Source of the DNA: Capra hircus
Taxonomy: Eukaryota; Chordata; Mammalia; Artiodactyla; Bovidae
Direction: 5' to 3'
NCBI RefSeq assembly: GCF_001704415.2
Contig: NC_030811.1
Span: 54,983,591-55,047,590, forward strand
DNA length: 64,000 bases
This document shows positions 22,553 to 34,229 of this stretch, in pieces. The position numbers were made by a program, and so were the translations under genes. The notes under the pieces were generated by a model. It was not told where the DNA came from. It ran no database searches and saw nothing but the letters and a program-made list of their open reading frames with translations. Each line of letters starts with the position of its first letter. Position 1 is the first letter of the stretch.

Positions 22553-22558
22553 AATAAA
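22553..22558 (+). terminator. Candidate proximal polyadenylation signal
   Basis: AATAAA on the transcribed strand about 3.85 kb after the stop. The downstream GT-rich element is modest. It would give a shorter 3' UTR. Confidence 0.35.
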
Positions 22559-22649
22559 GCTTCTGACCAGAAAACATTCAGCCTTGCACAGGAGAGGGGC
22601 TCTGGCTATGGAGGGTGTCAGGACTCCAGACTGCAGGAGGAGCCTGGGG

Positions 22650-22765
22650 TTGGTATCATGACGGGAGACCTGTGTTCCAGCCTGGCTTCACCACCTGCCC
22701 TGTGCTCTAGCGCTGATCCTCTCTGGGCCTCTGCTTCTTGATCTGAGAAATGGGAGGACCTGATT
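22650..22765 (+). mobile_element. MIR SINE fragment
   Basis: Words gacctgtgttccagcctggcttcaccacctg and tcctctctgggcctctgcttcttgatctgagaaatgggagga follow the sense MIR order. Confidence 0.65.
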
Positions 22766-23315
22766 TTCAATCTGACCCACAGGTCAGGAGTGAGATTCAA
22801 GTGAGATGCCTTGGTGTGTAAAAGGGAAACTGCGCAGATGTGAGCTGTTTCTGGGGTAAAGACCTCTGAAAGGGGGACCCCATGCTGTTTGTCAACTGCT
22901 TTGAGCCCTCCTGGATTAACCTTTGCCTCATTTGTGAAACCACCAGCACTTGGGGGGGTTAGGGGAAGGCCAGTGGGCTCTGATGGACACAGAATTCCAG
23001 GTTTATTCCCATCAGCTGATTGGTTGTTCCGGAGATAGAATGAGGAGACTTCCATACGGGTGATGTCAGTGTTTCCATGCCACCCCCATGGGAATCCTTC
23101 AAGGATCTGGGACATCCTTCAAGTAGGCTGTGTGCCTGCCTTTCTCCTTCCATGAACTCGATGTCCTGGGATGTGTCCATGCTTGGCCTTGTGCGTCTTG
23201 TCTTATGTCTGTCTTCTGTAGCTTTGCCCCGTGAGGGCTGGAGTGGGGACGCCACTGGCACCCCAGACTTCAGGCTTGCTGTGGAAGTTGCACCCGCCTG
23301 GGTCTCATCTCCCAC

Positions 23316-23321
23316 AATAAA
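23316..23321 (+). terminator. Candidate polyadenylation signal
   Basis: AATAAA 91 bases upstream of the distal signal. The two may be used alternatively. Confidence 0.45.
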
Positions 23322-23406
23322 GACAAGCCCCACAGACCTCACTGCTACTGCTGTGCTCACAACCTTGTCCGGGATTTTAAGGATGTCAAACTGCTGTAGG
23401 TGACTC

Positions 23407-23412
23407 AATAAA
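23407..23412 (+). terminator. ADCYAP1R1: Candidate distal polyadenylation signal of ADCYAP1R1
   Basis: AATAAA followed about 20 bases later by a GT-rich stretch (ttcctggtggctgtaattgg), the usual layout of a cleavage site. Beyond it the sequence character shifts towards AT-rich intergenic DNA. Confidence 0.6.
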
Positions 23413-24989
23413 TATCTTGTCATTTTTCCTGGTGGCTGTAATTGGCAGATGTGGAGGGCCGAGAGGAGGGGAGGTGGAAGAGGAGGAAGTCTGATCCCCC
23501 AGAGGAGTCCAGCCTTCAAGGTCCTGTGGCTTTTTCCAGGGAGCTTAGAGTGGACTTGGAAAAGTAAAGTCTTGGCCTCAAAAGGACCTGCAAGGATCAT
23601 GCAACCTGAGCAGAATCGAGGTCACTTGGATGTTTTGGGGGCTCCCGGAAATGGAAGCAGCTCACCTCACAGTCCTTCTTGCCTCATGATCTTTATATGT
23701 ATATATTTTTCTGAGAGTGGCCCCCGAATATCCCCAAAGATTGCCTGTACTGAGCGCTTCATTAGCACTATAGGTAACCACAGGTTGCCAGAGTCCCAAC
23801 CCCTAATGTTTCTGGGCGCTTCAAATCATCAGCCCCACCAGAACAGATAAGCAATCCATGGAACCCCCATTTCTTTGAGTTTTTATTGATTTTCACAATT
23901 TCCAATGTCCATAGTTATATTAGACTTTTTAGTTTCTAACAACAGGAGATCATTTTGGCTGATAGATCAGAAAAGAGTTTAGGATAAAAAATATTGGGCA
24001 GCTCCTAGAATTCTTTTGAGGCTGGAGAAACCAGGAAAGGTGTCTCAAGCCTTACCGTCTTCTGGAACTGATGCCAGAGCTGTTGACTGCTGCTCTCAAC
24101 CCAGGGATGACTCTTCCGTGCTAGGGAGCCAACCTCACAGTGACCACTTTTGATAGCAAATAGCTTTGCTGTCACGGTAACCAGCAAGGTCAAGTCCCCA
24201 TGCAGCCCCCTTGCCTCCAGTTGCTCACGTCTGAATCAAAGTCTCACATGAGTCCATCAGACTGGCTGTGTTCTCTCCACAGTGAGGCTGGAAATTTGAC
24301 TTTTCTGGGTTCTACCTTGGGGCGGTCAGCCTCATGTAGCTGGAGAATTTCTATATTTAACAATAGTGTTTAAAAGTCCTTGAAATAATAAGTGCCTACC
24401 ACCACAGGCCTGAGATCTATGGCAATTGCAGAGCCAGCTCCCTCCAGTGTTCAGGTGGGCCACTCTGAGGAAGTCAAGTCAATGAAAGGATGAATCCCAA
24501 CCCACCTACCTGGGGTCCCTACAACCAGACAGACTACTCACTGAAAGCTCCCAGGTCTCCCAGCTGGGGTGTGCCCCAGCTGGGGTGCAGGCTGGTTCTG
24601 CCGTTTGGGGTTGCCCCTGCTCTTTCTTCTCCAGGTCCACACAGATGATTCTCCTAGAGCTTAGAGAAATATTCTCACCGATGTGACCATGATACACTGA
24701 GACTCTACATGTTTTGTTCTCAGAGAGAGGTCACACTCAAGAAGTAAAGATAAAGTCTTGAATTCCATCTTAGACTTGAATTTCTTGGCAATTGTGAAGA
24801 TCACCCAAAGACTTAGTACAGATGAGCACTTATTAAATCCTATTTCCTCTATCCAATTTTCTCTATCCATTCCCCCCAATTGATCAACTATTCCAGCTCT
24901 CTTTTCTCCCAGACCCAGTAAAATGTACCTTCAACCCTAGTTATTCCTGGTGATGCTCTCTGCTCCTGGTAGTATGAGCAATTCCTTTT

Positions 24990-25130
24990 GGGAACTCAGT
25001 GGTTCTCAAGTTTTAGCATGCATCAGAATCACCCAGGAGGTTAATAAAATACAGATTGCTGGGCCCACCTCCAGAGTTTCTGATCCAAGTCTGAGGTAGG
25101 GCATGATAATTTGCAATTGTAAGAAGTTCC
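24990..25130. mobile_element. MER5-like hAT element
   Basis: Clear match to recalled MER5A: agtggttctcaagttttagcatgcatcagaatcacccaggagg, then gattgctgggcccacctccagagtttctgat. Confidence 0.8.
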
Positions 25131-26314
25131 TAGACGTTCTACCTGTTATACCTGAGGACAGGAGCTGGGCATCTTAGCTCCTTTTCAGAAACCTTGGAGC
25201 TTGACAGTGATTAACTTTGGGGAGGACAACCAGGAACATCCACAACATGAAATTCAATTGACTTTTTCTTTCCAGGCCACTGTTTTAGGGAGCAAAAGCA
25301 GAAAGCTCCAAGAGAAAATCAATCCATGGATATCCATTTATTTTCTTTTTTCCCATTTTCAATTAAAGTAAGTATAAAACCATCTCTGACTCAACTAGGA
25401 TCGAGTTCAGTATGCTATAGATGAAAAACTCCAATGAAAGGTGACTTTGAGAAGATAGAATTTAATTTTTCTCACATCAAAGAAGTCCAGAAGAGGCATT
25501 CCAGAATTGTATGGTGGCCGTGTGGTCTCTCCAAGGACTCAAGCTTCTCCCTCTCTGCTCCTCCATCCTTAGCATATGACTTCCAGGCTCAAGGTCAACT
25601 CATGGTCCAAGAATGTTTCCTGGAGATCTGGATGTCTCCAGACTCAGGGGAGAGTGGAAGAAGGCAAAAGGTCCTTCCTTTTAGTTTTTTAAATTTTCTT
25701 TTTGAAAGAAGCCTCACATCTGCTTACATCTCGGCTCACAGTTAACCACACGGCCACCCTTCAACACAGGTGATGGTATGCCCCCCTAGGAAAACTGGGA
25801 GAGAGAATGGATACTGGCTAGCAAACAGTAGTTTGTGCCATAGTCTCAAAGCCCAAGATCTTTCAGAATTTAGGTGGTGGTCACTGAGCTCATCCACATT
25901 GTGAAACTGGAGGCTAACTGATGACGTTGATGTCCCGCTGAGAGCAAACTGGAGGCTGCAGTCTCCAACCTGGACCGAAGAATACCTCGAGAGGGTCCCC
26001 AGTCAGAGTTGAGGGAGCCTCTTGCACCCACTCACCGGAACCTACTCTGGTGTGAAGTGTGAGGATTGCAGGTGTATTTGGGGCACTTCTGGTTTCCCCC
26101 ATCCTTTCTCTCCCACGGCTGCATTTCCTGAGTGGATTCTGCTCCCTTGCGGCTTCTACGTTATTTCATCTCTTTTTAATTTGAAGGATCATCAGAATGG
26201 TGATGTAGTTCTGTTTCTTCTTTTTTATTTTTTTCCCCCAGTCTTTTAATTTTTGTCAGTTGTCCTCAAGTGAACCCAACTTAGGAGCTTCTGAACGTCT
26301 CAACTATCTTAGTC

Positions 26315-26327
26315 TGCCCTCTGGTGG
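26315..26327 (-). promoter_or_regulatory. CTCF-like motif
   Basis: tgccctctggtgg, reverse complement ccaccagagggca, fits the CTCF core consensus CCASYAGRKGGCR at every position. It lies about 2.9 kb past the predicted end of the gene. Binding is untested. Confidence 0.45.
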
Positions 26328-26574
26328 ATGCCTGTCATAGCCATCGTTCTGATCAACGTCCCCTTCCCCCCTCCCCAGCCCAATCCTAGATAAAAGATTA
26401 AGAATTTGATGTGTGGAACTCAGTCACTAAGAGTTCTTCTAACTTTTAGGATGTGGTCTTGTAAATGATCATATGAAGATAGTGTTTCTTGGCCTCTTGA
26501 AATTATTTCCTAAACTCCTATAAAGCATAGGCTTGGGGTGTCAATATTTTTAGGAGGATGGTGGCAATAAGGCT

Positions 26575-26765
26575 TGTACCTTTCATTTATTCAATGAAAG
26601 CCTGTTGAGCATCTAACTTTTCATTCACCAATTATTCCTTGACAGTCCACCGTGTGTCAGGAGCTGTTCTGGCACTCGTGAGCATCACCAGTGAGATGAG
26701 GGCCCTGTTCTCAGGAACTTATATTCTAAGCAGAGAAGAAAAGAGACAGTTTCAGATAGAGGAAA
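26575..26765 (+). mobile_element. L2-like LINE fragment
   Basis: Contains the typical order attcaatgaaagcctgttgagcatc, gtgtgtcaggagctgttctgg and ctcaggaacttatattctaagcag. Confidence 0.6.
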
Positions 26766-28284
26766 ATGTTTTGAAGAAAATAAAGTAGCTAGGGCCCACC
26801 CTAATCCAGTATGACCTCATGTTAACTCATTACATCTTCAAAATCCCTATTTCCAAATAACGTCACATTGATAGGTACCTAGTTAGGACTTCAGTGTGTC
26901 TTTGGGGGGTGGGGGTGGGGACACAGTTCAGTGCCCAGTGAAGGGAAAGAGAGTCTGAAGCTTCACAAACTTCACGATGCTTTGAGATGATATGGAAGAG
27001 ATGGGAGTTGATGATGGATATGAGGGGCAAAGTAGAGCGACAGCCTCCTCTCACCCACAGTCACCTCCTGGCACCACCAATGGGTTTAAATATTAATAAT
27101 AATAATAAAAAGGAAAAACATGTATCAGCCCTAACTCATCCTGGCCCTGATTTGGCCCCCTTTTGAGTATTTCTCATGGAAATTGACTGGCTCCTAATAT
27201 TCCATCGCCTGCTAGAACGCAAGCCACACAACAGCATCCAGATCCGTAGAGGGCTCAGTGTCAGCTGGTGAAGCTGGAAGAAGTTCATTCAAGCAGGCTG
27301 AACACTGACCTTCTCTCACTGTTCAAACAACCCCATGGTCAAAGAAACTGAGAGCCCATTTCCAAGCAGAAACAAAAGCAAACCAATGTTCCGGTAGCCA
27401 CATACACTCGTGGATGCCTGAAGACGCGTATAAAATCGTCATTCACATCTTTTATTCTGACTCACATAGACTCTTAGGGATTGGGAGTGATGCCTCAGCT
27501 TTAGCTGGCTTACCCCCCACAAACTCAGTGGGAAGCATCTTTGTTCTGGAGCTCAGGGCTTTCTCCCAGGCCATCCCACTCAGTCACTCTCTTCTCTCTT
27601 CCCCTTACAGGCGTCCCTTCCTCCCTCATCCTGGGTCCCTCCTCTCTGCACTTGATCTAGACTCAGGCATGGCTGGGTGGTCAATGTTTTCCTTGAGCTG
27701 ATATTTTTTGGAGTTCCTGTCTTTTGAGTTTCCCTGACACTTGGGAATTTTCTGTGGTTTTATCGTCAACCTTATTCTCTTTAGACACTCTCTCCGTGGG
27801 CAGAAACATCCATTCTTATGCATTAACCTTGATCTCAGTTGGTAATCCTGACGCTTTATTTTCCAGCAGAAGCAGCTGGCACAGGCAGGGCCCGGTGCAG
27901 TTAGTACCATGGAGAGAGCTGAGTGAACTTGGCTCCAGCACCACAGACAGTTCCAGGACACTGTACCTACTTGAGAGCAAATTGTGGCCAATTTATCTTA
28001 CGTGAACAAAGACGCATCTAAGTTTTATTGGGCCTGAAATATGTAATTTGGAGAGGTCCTCTTTAATAAAAAATGTAGAATTTAAAATTCAGGATTAGGT
28101 GCAAAAATGATTTTTTTTTTAGAAAGAAAAAAGTCGACAGCTATCATAAATATTACAAAATCCAGAAAAATAACATAATATTTGTATTAATTATGATAGT
28201 TTTAACTTACTTTTTGGAAGTATATTCTTTGACTCCATCTTTATTGGACAAAAGTTTTTATATTGTTTTCTAGACAGATAATTG

Positions 28285-28556
28285 CAGAGAAGGCAATGGC
28301 ACTCCACTCCAGTACTCTTGCCTGGAAAATCCCCTGGACAGAGCAAACTGTGGGCTGTAGTCCATGGGGTCGCTGAGGGTCGGACACGACTGACCGACTT
28401 CACTTTTGGTTTTCACTTTCATGCATTGGAGAAGGAAATGGCAACCCACTCCAGTGTTCTTGCCTGGAGAATCCCAGGGACAGGGGAGCCTGGTGGGCTG
28501 CTGTCTATGGGGTTGCACAGAGTCGGACATGACTGAAGTGACTTAGCAGCAGGAGC
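28285..28556 (+). mobile_element. BovA2 SINE with 13-bp target-site duplication
   Basis: A dimeric BovA SINE from cagagaaggcaatggcactc to gcgacttagcagcagg-type tail. The perfect duplication agacagataattg at 28272-28284 and 28557-28569 indicates a fairly recent insertion. Confidence 0.96.
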
Positions 28557-28569
28557 AGACAGATAATTG

Positions 28570-30840
28570 AAATATATGTCATAATTATGATATGAAATAT
28601 CAGTCATATGATTAATCAAAATATGTGTTTTATTGTTCATAGCTTTGACTCAGCATCAAGAACAGAATCCCTCACTTAAAATTTTACATATCTGATGACT
28701 GGGAAATTTTTTCCAAATCCTGGCTCTATAGACGTCAATATTTATGTCTCTACCGTTACTCAGAGTGCCATACACTGTAGAATATTCCATGTTATGATAT
28801 GATCTCTGACCTCTGTCTTTGTATGTAATGCTAGGTGGAATATAGGATATTAATAGTCTATATTATGAAGTAATAGAATACCACTTAACTGTAACCTAAA
28901 CTAAAGTTTACCTCCAACATAACTTCCCCTTAGCAGATCTCCCAAGTGCTCACAGTCAGTCCAGCACTACCACACATGTGAGATGCTGTTCAGCATTCCG
29001 TCTCCTGTCGCATGTTGTGTCTTGACTGTTAGAGCCATCTGAGGCAGCTGCAGGAGGGGCTGGCAAGTCAGCTTTTCCATGAGACTTTGCTCTTAGGCTT
29101 GAGTACTAATGATGAGGGGAAAAAGAGAGAAAAGCAAGAAAAAAAAAAAAAAACTTAAAGAGGCAGAGAAATTATAGCAAAGGCTTCTTCACTTTCTTCC
29201 AAACAGCTTTTCGTGAGTTCAAATCTGGTTAAATGCCTCTTTGATGTTTTTCCATAAAACTCTGTATTGAAGCCACATTGAATTCTGAGCATTTATACAA
29301 GAAATGTTAATGGGACATCTACTAAGGTCTATGTGTTTTAGACGCTTGGGACTAAAACTGAGTTAGAGGTAAGAATTCTTTTCTTACAGGGAATGCTTTC
29401 TAATCAAGAAAGCAGAAAATACATAGGCAAACACATATGTCCCTAAACTGTTAGTATGTATTTGATTTAGAACAGACGCCAAAGGCCAACTGGGAGGAGG
29501 AGGGGTCTGTTAGGAAGCACCATTCACCCCACGCTCCAAAGGGCAGGTGGCAAGCGGTCTCTTCCATGAGAGCTCATCCAGGCCTCCCAGGGGTTTGTGA
29601 CCTGAAAGTCTCCTGTTGGTGGCAGGACAGGCAGCTGATCAATCTGCAGTCCTTATTGACCCCGGTTATTATGGGCAGTTTCCAGTGCCTTTAGGAACCA
29701 TGAGTCTCTCTCGCCAAAATCCAGGACTTGTCCTAGCCTGCCCTCGTGTTAGAGAGCTGAGTCCAGGCAGCAGAAAGGGCTGGGCGGGAAGAATTGGCAG
29801 CTGGCTCAGGGAAGGGGCTCAGTTAGGAGTCCTATTTTCCTCCAAGATGGTTTGGGTCAGGCCCAGTGTTGGTAGAAACCATGGAGAGTCCAGTCCGCAT
29901 CCCTGCCTCTTGAAGGAAGGAGGGGAGACTGCCGGATTGAGAACCAGGCTCTGGATGAACCAGTGGGGATGGTGATGGAAAGGCCCTGCTGGCAAAGGGA
30001 CTGGTCCTTTTTCAGGCCTTTTTCTCTCCCAGGAAGGAACTTTGCTGGAAAGCAATCCTTTTGCTGGAGTGAAAGGGATGCAGGGCAACAGATGAGTTGA
30101 AGATTCAGTGGGTTTTGTCTTTAGGCAAATGCAAGGAAATGCTGCCTTATGTGGCCCACTCAAGCACTCAGAACACTGGATCCAGCCCTGGCCCCAGAAT
30201 GTCTGCCTCTTTAGCTTCGACCAGTATCCCAGGACCAGCCAGAGCCCCATCCCTGAATGCAACCACACACCAAGGTTTCTGCTCTGAGGGCCTATGTGAT
30301 GCCCAGGCTGCACCCGGCCTCCCAGCAACACAAGACCTGAGGCTGGGCCCCAGTCCACAGGTGGGCCACGTGGAAGCACAGAGGGGAGAAGATAGGCATT
30401 AACTGAAAACAGGTCCTGACACAAGCAGTCATTTAACCTAAATTAGGTGAGGCAGCAGCAAATATAAAAGGCCTGGGAACCAAGAGCCAGTCCTTCCCCA
30501 CGCCAACCAGGTCTGTGGGCGACGTCTCTCATCTTGACTTGTCCTGGTAAAAATAATCAGTGTGTAGGTCTGTGCTGCCCTCTGTCGGTCACTTGGTTAT
30601 TGGCATGGGCAGCCTTGCCCTAACCTGGAAAAGGCAGGAACTCTTCCCAGAATCGAGTGTTCTGCTCACCAGGCTTGTTTCCATACAGTGACTCATAAAT
30701 GAGATCATGTGGGCAAGAGCAAGTTAAAATATTTACTATAATTAACATTGGGTGTAAAAACTTATATCTTAAGTCTCCTGTGGAAAGAATGTGGCCTAGA
30801 GAGATTTCTGAAATGGGTTTAACCCTCTGCATTCCCTGTG
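28570..30840. other. Intergenic, no gene recognised
   Basis: Unique-looking sequence, with an A-run near 29141-29154. The antisense open frame at 29819-30424 (201 codons) is in GC-richer DNA and has no recognisable domain or coding-like organisation. A CTCF-like word lies at 30576-30588. Confidence 0.6.
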
Positions 30841-30849
30841 GATGAAGCA

Positions 30850-31057
30850 CGCTGCTGCTGCTTAGTTGCTTCAGCCATGTCTGACTCTTTGCAGCCCTAT
30901 GGACTGTAGGCTGCCAGGCTCCTCTGTCCGTGTAATTCTCCAAGAATACTGGAGTGAGTTGCCAGGCTCTCTTCCATGGGATCTTCCTGACCTGGGATCA
31001 AACCCGGGTCTCCTGTATTGCAGTCAGATTCTTTACCACTGAGCCTCCAGGGAAATA
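30850..31057 (-). mobile_element. Bov-tA SINE with 9-bp target-site duplication
   Basis: Reverse orientation, from tgctgctgcttagttgcttc to ccactgagcctccagggaa. The perfect duplication gatgaagca sits at 30841-30849 and 31058-31066. Confidence 0.95.
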
Positions 31058-31139
31058 GATGAAGCATACCCTTACATTTTTTTTTCCTGATCATACAGAA
31101 AATTTATTATTCATTTCTGAAGGTCACATAAAGAAATAT

Positions 31140-31167
31140 ACGACACCAAATATATGTTTGGTGTCGT
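31140..31167. repeat. Perfect 11-bp inverted repeat with 6-base loop
   Basis: Arms acgacaccaaa (31140-31150) and tttggtgtcgt (31157-31167) around loop tatatg. It is not within any repeat that I recognise. Confidence 0.95.
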
Positions 31168-31894
31168 TTAGGAAGTGAATATGTGTCTAAGAATTTTCAC
31201 ATTTCATTGTAAGCATGAGTGGTCATATATATCCATTCATTCCTTCCTCAGATTTTCAATGAGATGTTTGACATATCCTCCCCACAATGGTCTGGGGAGC
31301 ACAAAAGTGAAAAAGATAAAGATGCTGGTGTTGAGGAGCATGTTGTTTGCAGGGAAGTTAAGAAATATCTAAAAGAAGACAAGCAGAGACATCGGTCCAG
31401 TTGCTATTGGTGCCTGGCTGGGCTCCTGGCCAGTCCAGCTGCTGCAGGTGTGGGCTGCTAATGGCACACATCTGTCCCCTCTCCAGATGCTCACTGGGGG
31501 GTACCTGAGGGGTAACACTAACCCCACACCATACTTCTTATCCATGGTTGCCTGCGGCGGGAAAATGATTAATGTAGGGGTTCCATGGCCCAGGCCCCTG
31601 GGTGGAACAGCCTCTGTGGTACAGCGTACGTTGCAGGGTCAGGAAGAGGCTGATGCTCCTAAAACGACATCCTTGCCTGCCTCCTTCCTCTTCCCTTCCC
31701 TGCTTTCCTCACCCCTCTCTAGTTTCTCCCCAGGCCGGCCTTCCATGAGTCACCTGCTGAAGAATCTCTGTTTCAGGCTCGACTTCTTGGGAAACCAGAC
31801 AAAAACGTGCTATCAAAGAGGCCCAGGAAAGATGATGTCTAGTGTCAGGATCAGGGAAAACGTACCTTGAGGATTAGTTGAGATCTGAGCACAT

Positions 31895-32055
31895 TTGAGC
31901 TATTCATTCATTCCACAAACACATATTGACAAGTGCCTTCCATGATCTGGGCTCTCTTCCAGGCCTTGGGGACACAACAGCAAATATGACAGTCTTGTTA
32001 TCACTGGCACTTACATTCTGTGATGGGGAAGGAAAGAAATAAGAACACAAATAAT
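31895..32055 (+). mobile_element. L2-like LINE fragment
   Basis: Order ttcattcattccacaaacac, tgggctctcttccaggccttggggacacaacagc and cttacattctgtgatgggg is typical of an L2 3' region. Confidence 0.6.
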
Positions 32056-32916
32056 GGATGATTAGATGAATTCAGGTAAGTCCTGTAGTAAAAACAAAAC
32101 ATGATAACGTCTCCAGCTCTCTTTCCTAGCATTCTGCGACACTTACTCATGGGAACAGGTAATTCAACCTTTCTCTTAGCAGTTCTAATTCTTTACATCC
32201 GGTGGTTCAGATTTCAGTCAATGCCAACTCCCAGTGAGTTCCTATTGCGGATGGTTATTTTAAACCTTAGCATTGACCCCAAACATTTTTTCAAACACTT
32301 CCAAAGCCTGAATTTGGGGTCTGGGAGCATTCTTTAGGCTTTCCACAATTGAAGCCTCGAAGAGTTTCATTCAGTCTGATTTCAGAGCAGAGAGTCCCTC
32401 TAGAGGACTGGGAATGCTGTAAACTGTAGGAGGCAAGCCCCTGGTGTTGCTGGAGATGAATACATGTAACTGCCTGACAGATGCTTCAGGGGATGAGAAG
32501 TTGGCTTTCCTGGGAGCTCAGGCTTGACCTGTCCTGCATGACTTATGTCCGTTCTCTGCACCATTGTTCCAGGACCGCCTTTGATCCAGTGTGCCTTGCC
32601 AAGGCCTGTAGCCTTAGGTGCTAACATCGCCTCTTTCTGGCCTGTGGGGTCTCCCCAGGCAGAGAGTGTTTGATTCATCTTCCTGTGTCCCAAGGGCACA
32701 AACAAAGCCTAGAGCACAGCTTAACCAGTGACATTTGTGGAAATACGTGAATTCCAGGTCCCTTTTAAGTCCGTGCCTTGCTATCCATGGTCTCCTATAG
32801 CCAGGCCATCATCCTTTCTCCATTCGACAGATCTCAAGTCCTTTCTAGCCACCGTGCCTTTGTGCAGCCTTCTCTCTTGCTCAGTGGCTAACTGGATCAC
32901 TGAAAGAAACCTCTGG

Positions 32917-33051
32917 GCAAATGGCAACCCACTCCAGTACTCTTGCCTGGAGAATCCCATGGAGGGAGGAGCCTGGTAGGCTACAGTCCATGGGGTCGCA
33001 AAGAGTCGGACACGACTGAGCGACTTCACTTCACTTCACTTCACTTCACTT
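32917..33051 (+). mobile_element. BovA half-SINE ending in (CTTCA)n
   Basis: Begins inside the element at gcaaatggcaacccactcc, runs to cacgactgagcga, and ends with a short pentanucleotide tract of cttca units (about 33024-33049). It lacks the tRNA-derived head. Confidence 0.9.
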
Positions 33052-33059
33052 TAGGGCAG

Positions 33060-33172
33060 CCAGGCCTGCACTGGAATCCCAAAGTGTGTGACTTAGAGCA
33101 GATGACTCCTACAGACACCCTACCCACAGTGTCCACTCCTGCCTGTACATAGTAGGCACTCAGTGTATGTCT
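33060..33172 (+). mobile_element. Possible MIR fragment
   Basis: Words gtgtgtgacttagagcag and catagtaggcactcagtgta fit the MIR middle and 3' end. Confidence 0.45.
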
Positions 33173-33429
33173 TCCTCCAGCTCTCCCATCTTCTACCCAG
33201 TCTGCTTTTGAAATGGCCTCTATCTTTATAACCAAACAGCATCTACCTTTCAAATCTCACCCCCTTCTCAAAGGCTCCCATGATTGCTGTGACATAGACT
33301 GACCTTAGAACCAGTTATTTTTCTCTAATTTGCATGGGACAGGCTCTTCCCCATGCTATGGCAAACACTCCTATGAAATTCAGTATTCCTTTTACATAAC
33401 GCCGTGGGTGTTAGGCTTTCCTGAGAATC

Positions 33430-33725
33430 TTGATCCTTCTGTTTCTGAGAACAGAGTTGGATGGCAACTCCAAAGTCCTTGAAGTCAGGCATAGGCCTGT
33501 GACACACTGGCCAATGAACTGTAGCAGAAGGGAGCTCGGCCACTTTGCCACCTGAGTATTAAAGAGTCCCGTAAGATCTGTCATCCTTGTGTTCCCTCTG
33601 CTGGAGCAAACAATATGGACCTACAATTTGCATTGGAAATAAACGCGGGCTGTTTCAAGTCACAGGGATTAACCCAGAGTTGCTCATTTCTGCCACAGAA
33701 TGTAGCTCATAATGACTGAAGCACC
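33430..33725. mobile_element. Old interspersed repeat, family uncertain
   Basis: Phrases such as cactggccaatgaactgtagcagaag and ggaaataaacgcgggctgtttcaagtcac are familiar from dispersed mammalian repeats. I cannot name the family safely. Confidence 0.4.
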
Positions 33726-33782
33726 CGTCTTAGTATCCTAAAATGACATTAATCGTATGCATGTGTGTCTATGTGTATATGT

Positions 33783-33998
33783 GCTGTGCTGTGCTTAGTT
33801 TCTCAGTCGTGTCCAACTCTTTGGGACCCCATGGACTGTAGCCCGCCACGCTCCTCTGTTTGTGGGATTGTCCAGGCAAGAATATTGGAGTGGGTTTCCA
33901 TGCCCTCCACCAGGGGATCTTCCCAATCCAGGGATCAAACCCAGGTCTCCCGCATTGCAGGCAGATTCTTTACCATCTGAGCCACCAGGGAAGCCCCT
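33783..33998 (-). mobile_element. Bov-tA SINE
   Basis: Full-length, reverse orientation: gtgcttagtttctcagtcgt at one end and catctgagccaccagggaag at the other. Confidence 0.94.
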
Positions 33999-34030
33999 AT
34001 ACGTATGTATATCCACAAGTCCCATAAGCG

Positions 34031-34229
34031 TTCATGGCTCAGTCATGTCTGACTCTTTGTGACCCCATGGACTGTAGCCCACCGGGCTCCTCTGTCCCTG
34101 TTCTCCAAGCAAGAATCCTGGAGTGGGTTGCCGTTTCCTTCTCCAGGGGATCTTCCCAAACCAGGGATCAAACCTGGGTCTCCTGCATTGCAGGTGGTCT
34201 CTTTATTGACTTAGCTACCAGGGAAGCCC
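34031..34229 (-). mobile_element. Bov-tA SINE
   Basis: Reverse orientation, only 32 bp from the preceding SINE and in the same direction. It opens catggctcagtcatgtctga and ends cttagctaccagggaagccc. It differs at many sites from its neighbour, so it is a separate insertion and not a duplication. Confidence 0.93.

Larger units (their letters stand above)
18700..23432 (+). other. ADCYAP1R1: ADCYAP1R1 3' UTR (predicted extent)
   Basis: From the stop codon to about 20 bases past the AATAAA at 23407-23412, about 4.7 kb, which fits the long 3' UTR known for this transcript. It has no ruminant SINE. It contains a T-run at 21363-21380, a Pumilio-type word tgtaaata at 18919-18926, and possible MIR fragments near 20620-20710, 22255-22330 and 22650-22760. 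Antisense open frames of up to about 213 codons here (22959-23600) show no family features and are probably chance. The true end needs transcript data. Confidence 0.7.
23433..28271. other. Downstream flank of ADCYAP1R1, no gene recognised
   Basis: Mostly single-copy-looking sequence with a MER5-like element (24990-25130), an L2-like fragment (26575-26765), a short old-repeat tail (26780-26900) and a small (TAA)n tract (27094-27107). No ruminant SINE was seen. Open frames here are short and lack family features. Confidence 0.7.
31067..32916. other. Intergenic, no gene recognised
   Basis: Contains the inverted repeat at 31140-31167, an L2-like stretch at 31895-32055 and otherwise unique-looking sequence. 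The open frames at 31448-31870 and 32400-32705 have no recognisable features. Confidence 0.6.

Noticed and set aside
22959..23600. Antisense open frame of 213 codons over the ADCYAP1R1 3' UTR
   Set aside because: No recognisable domain, signal or conserved motif; it lies antisense to a UTR in GC-rich DNA where long chance frames are expected.
29819..30424. Antisense open frame of 201 codons in intergenic DNA
   Set aside because: The composition looks like translated non-coding sequence, with many W, P and G residues and no family motif; no promoter or splice context was seen.
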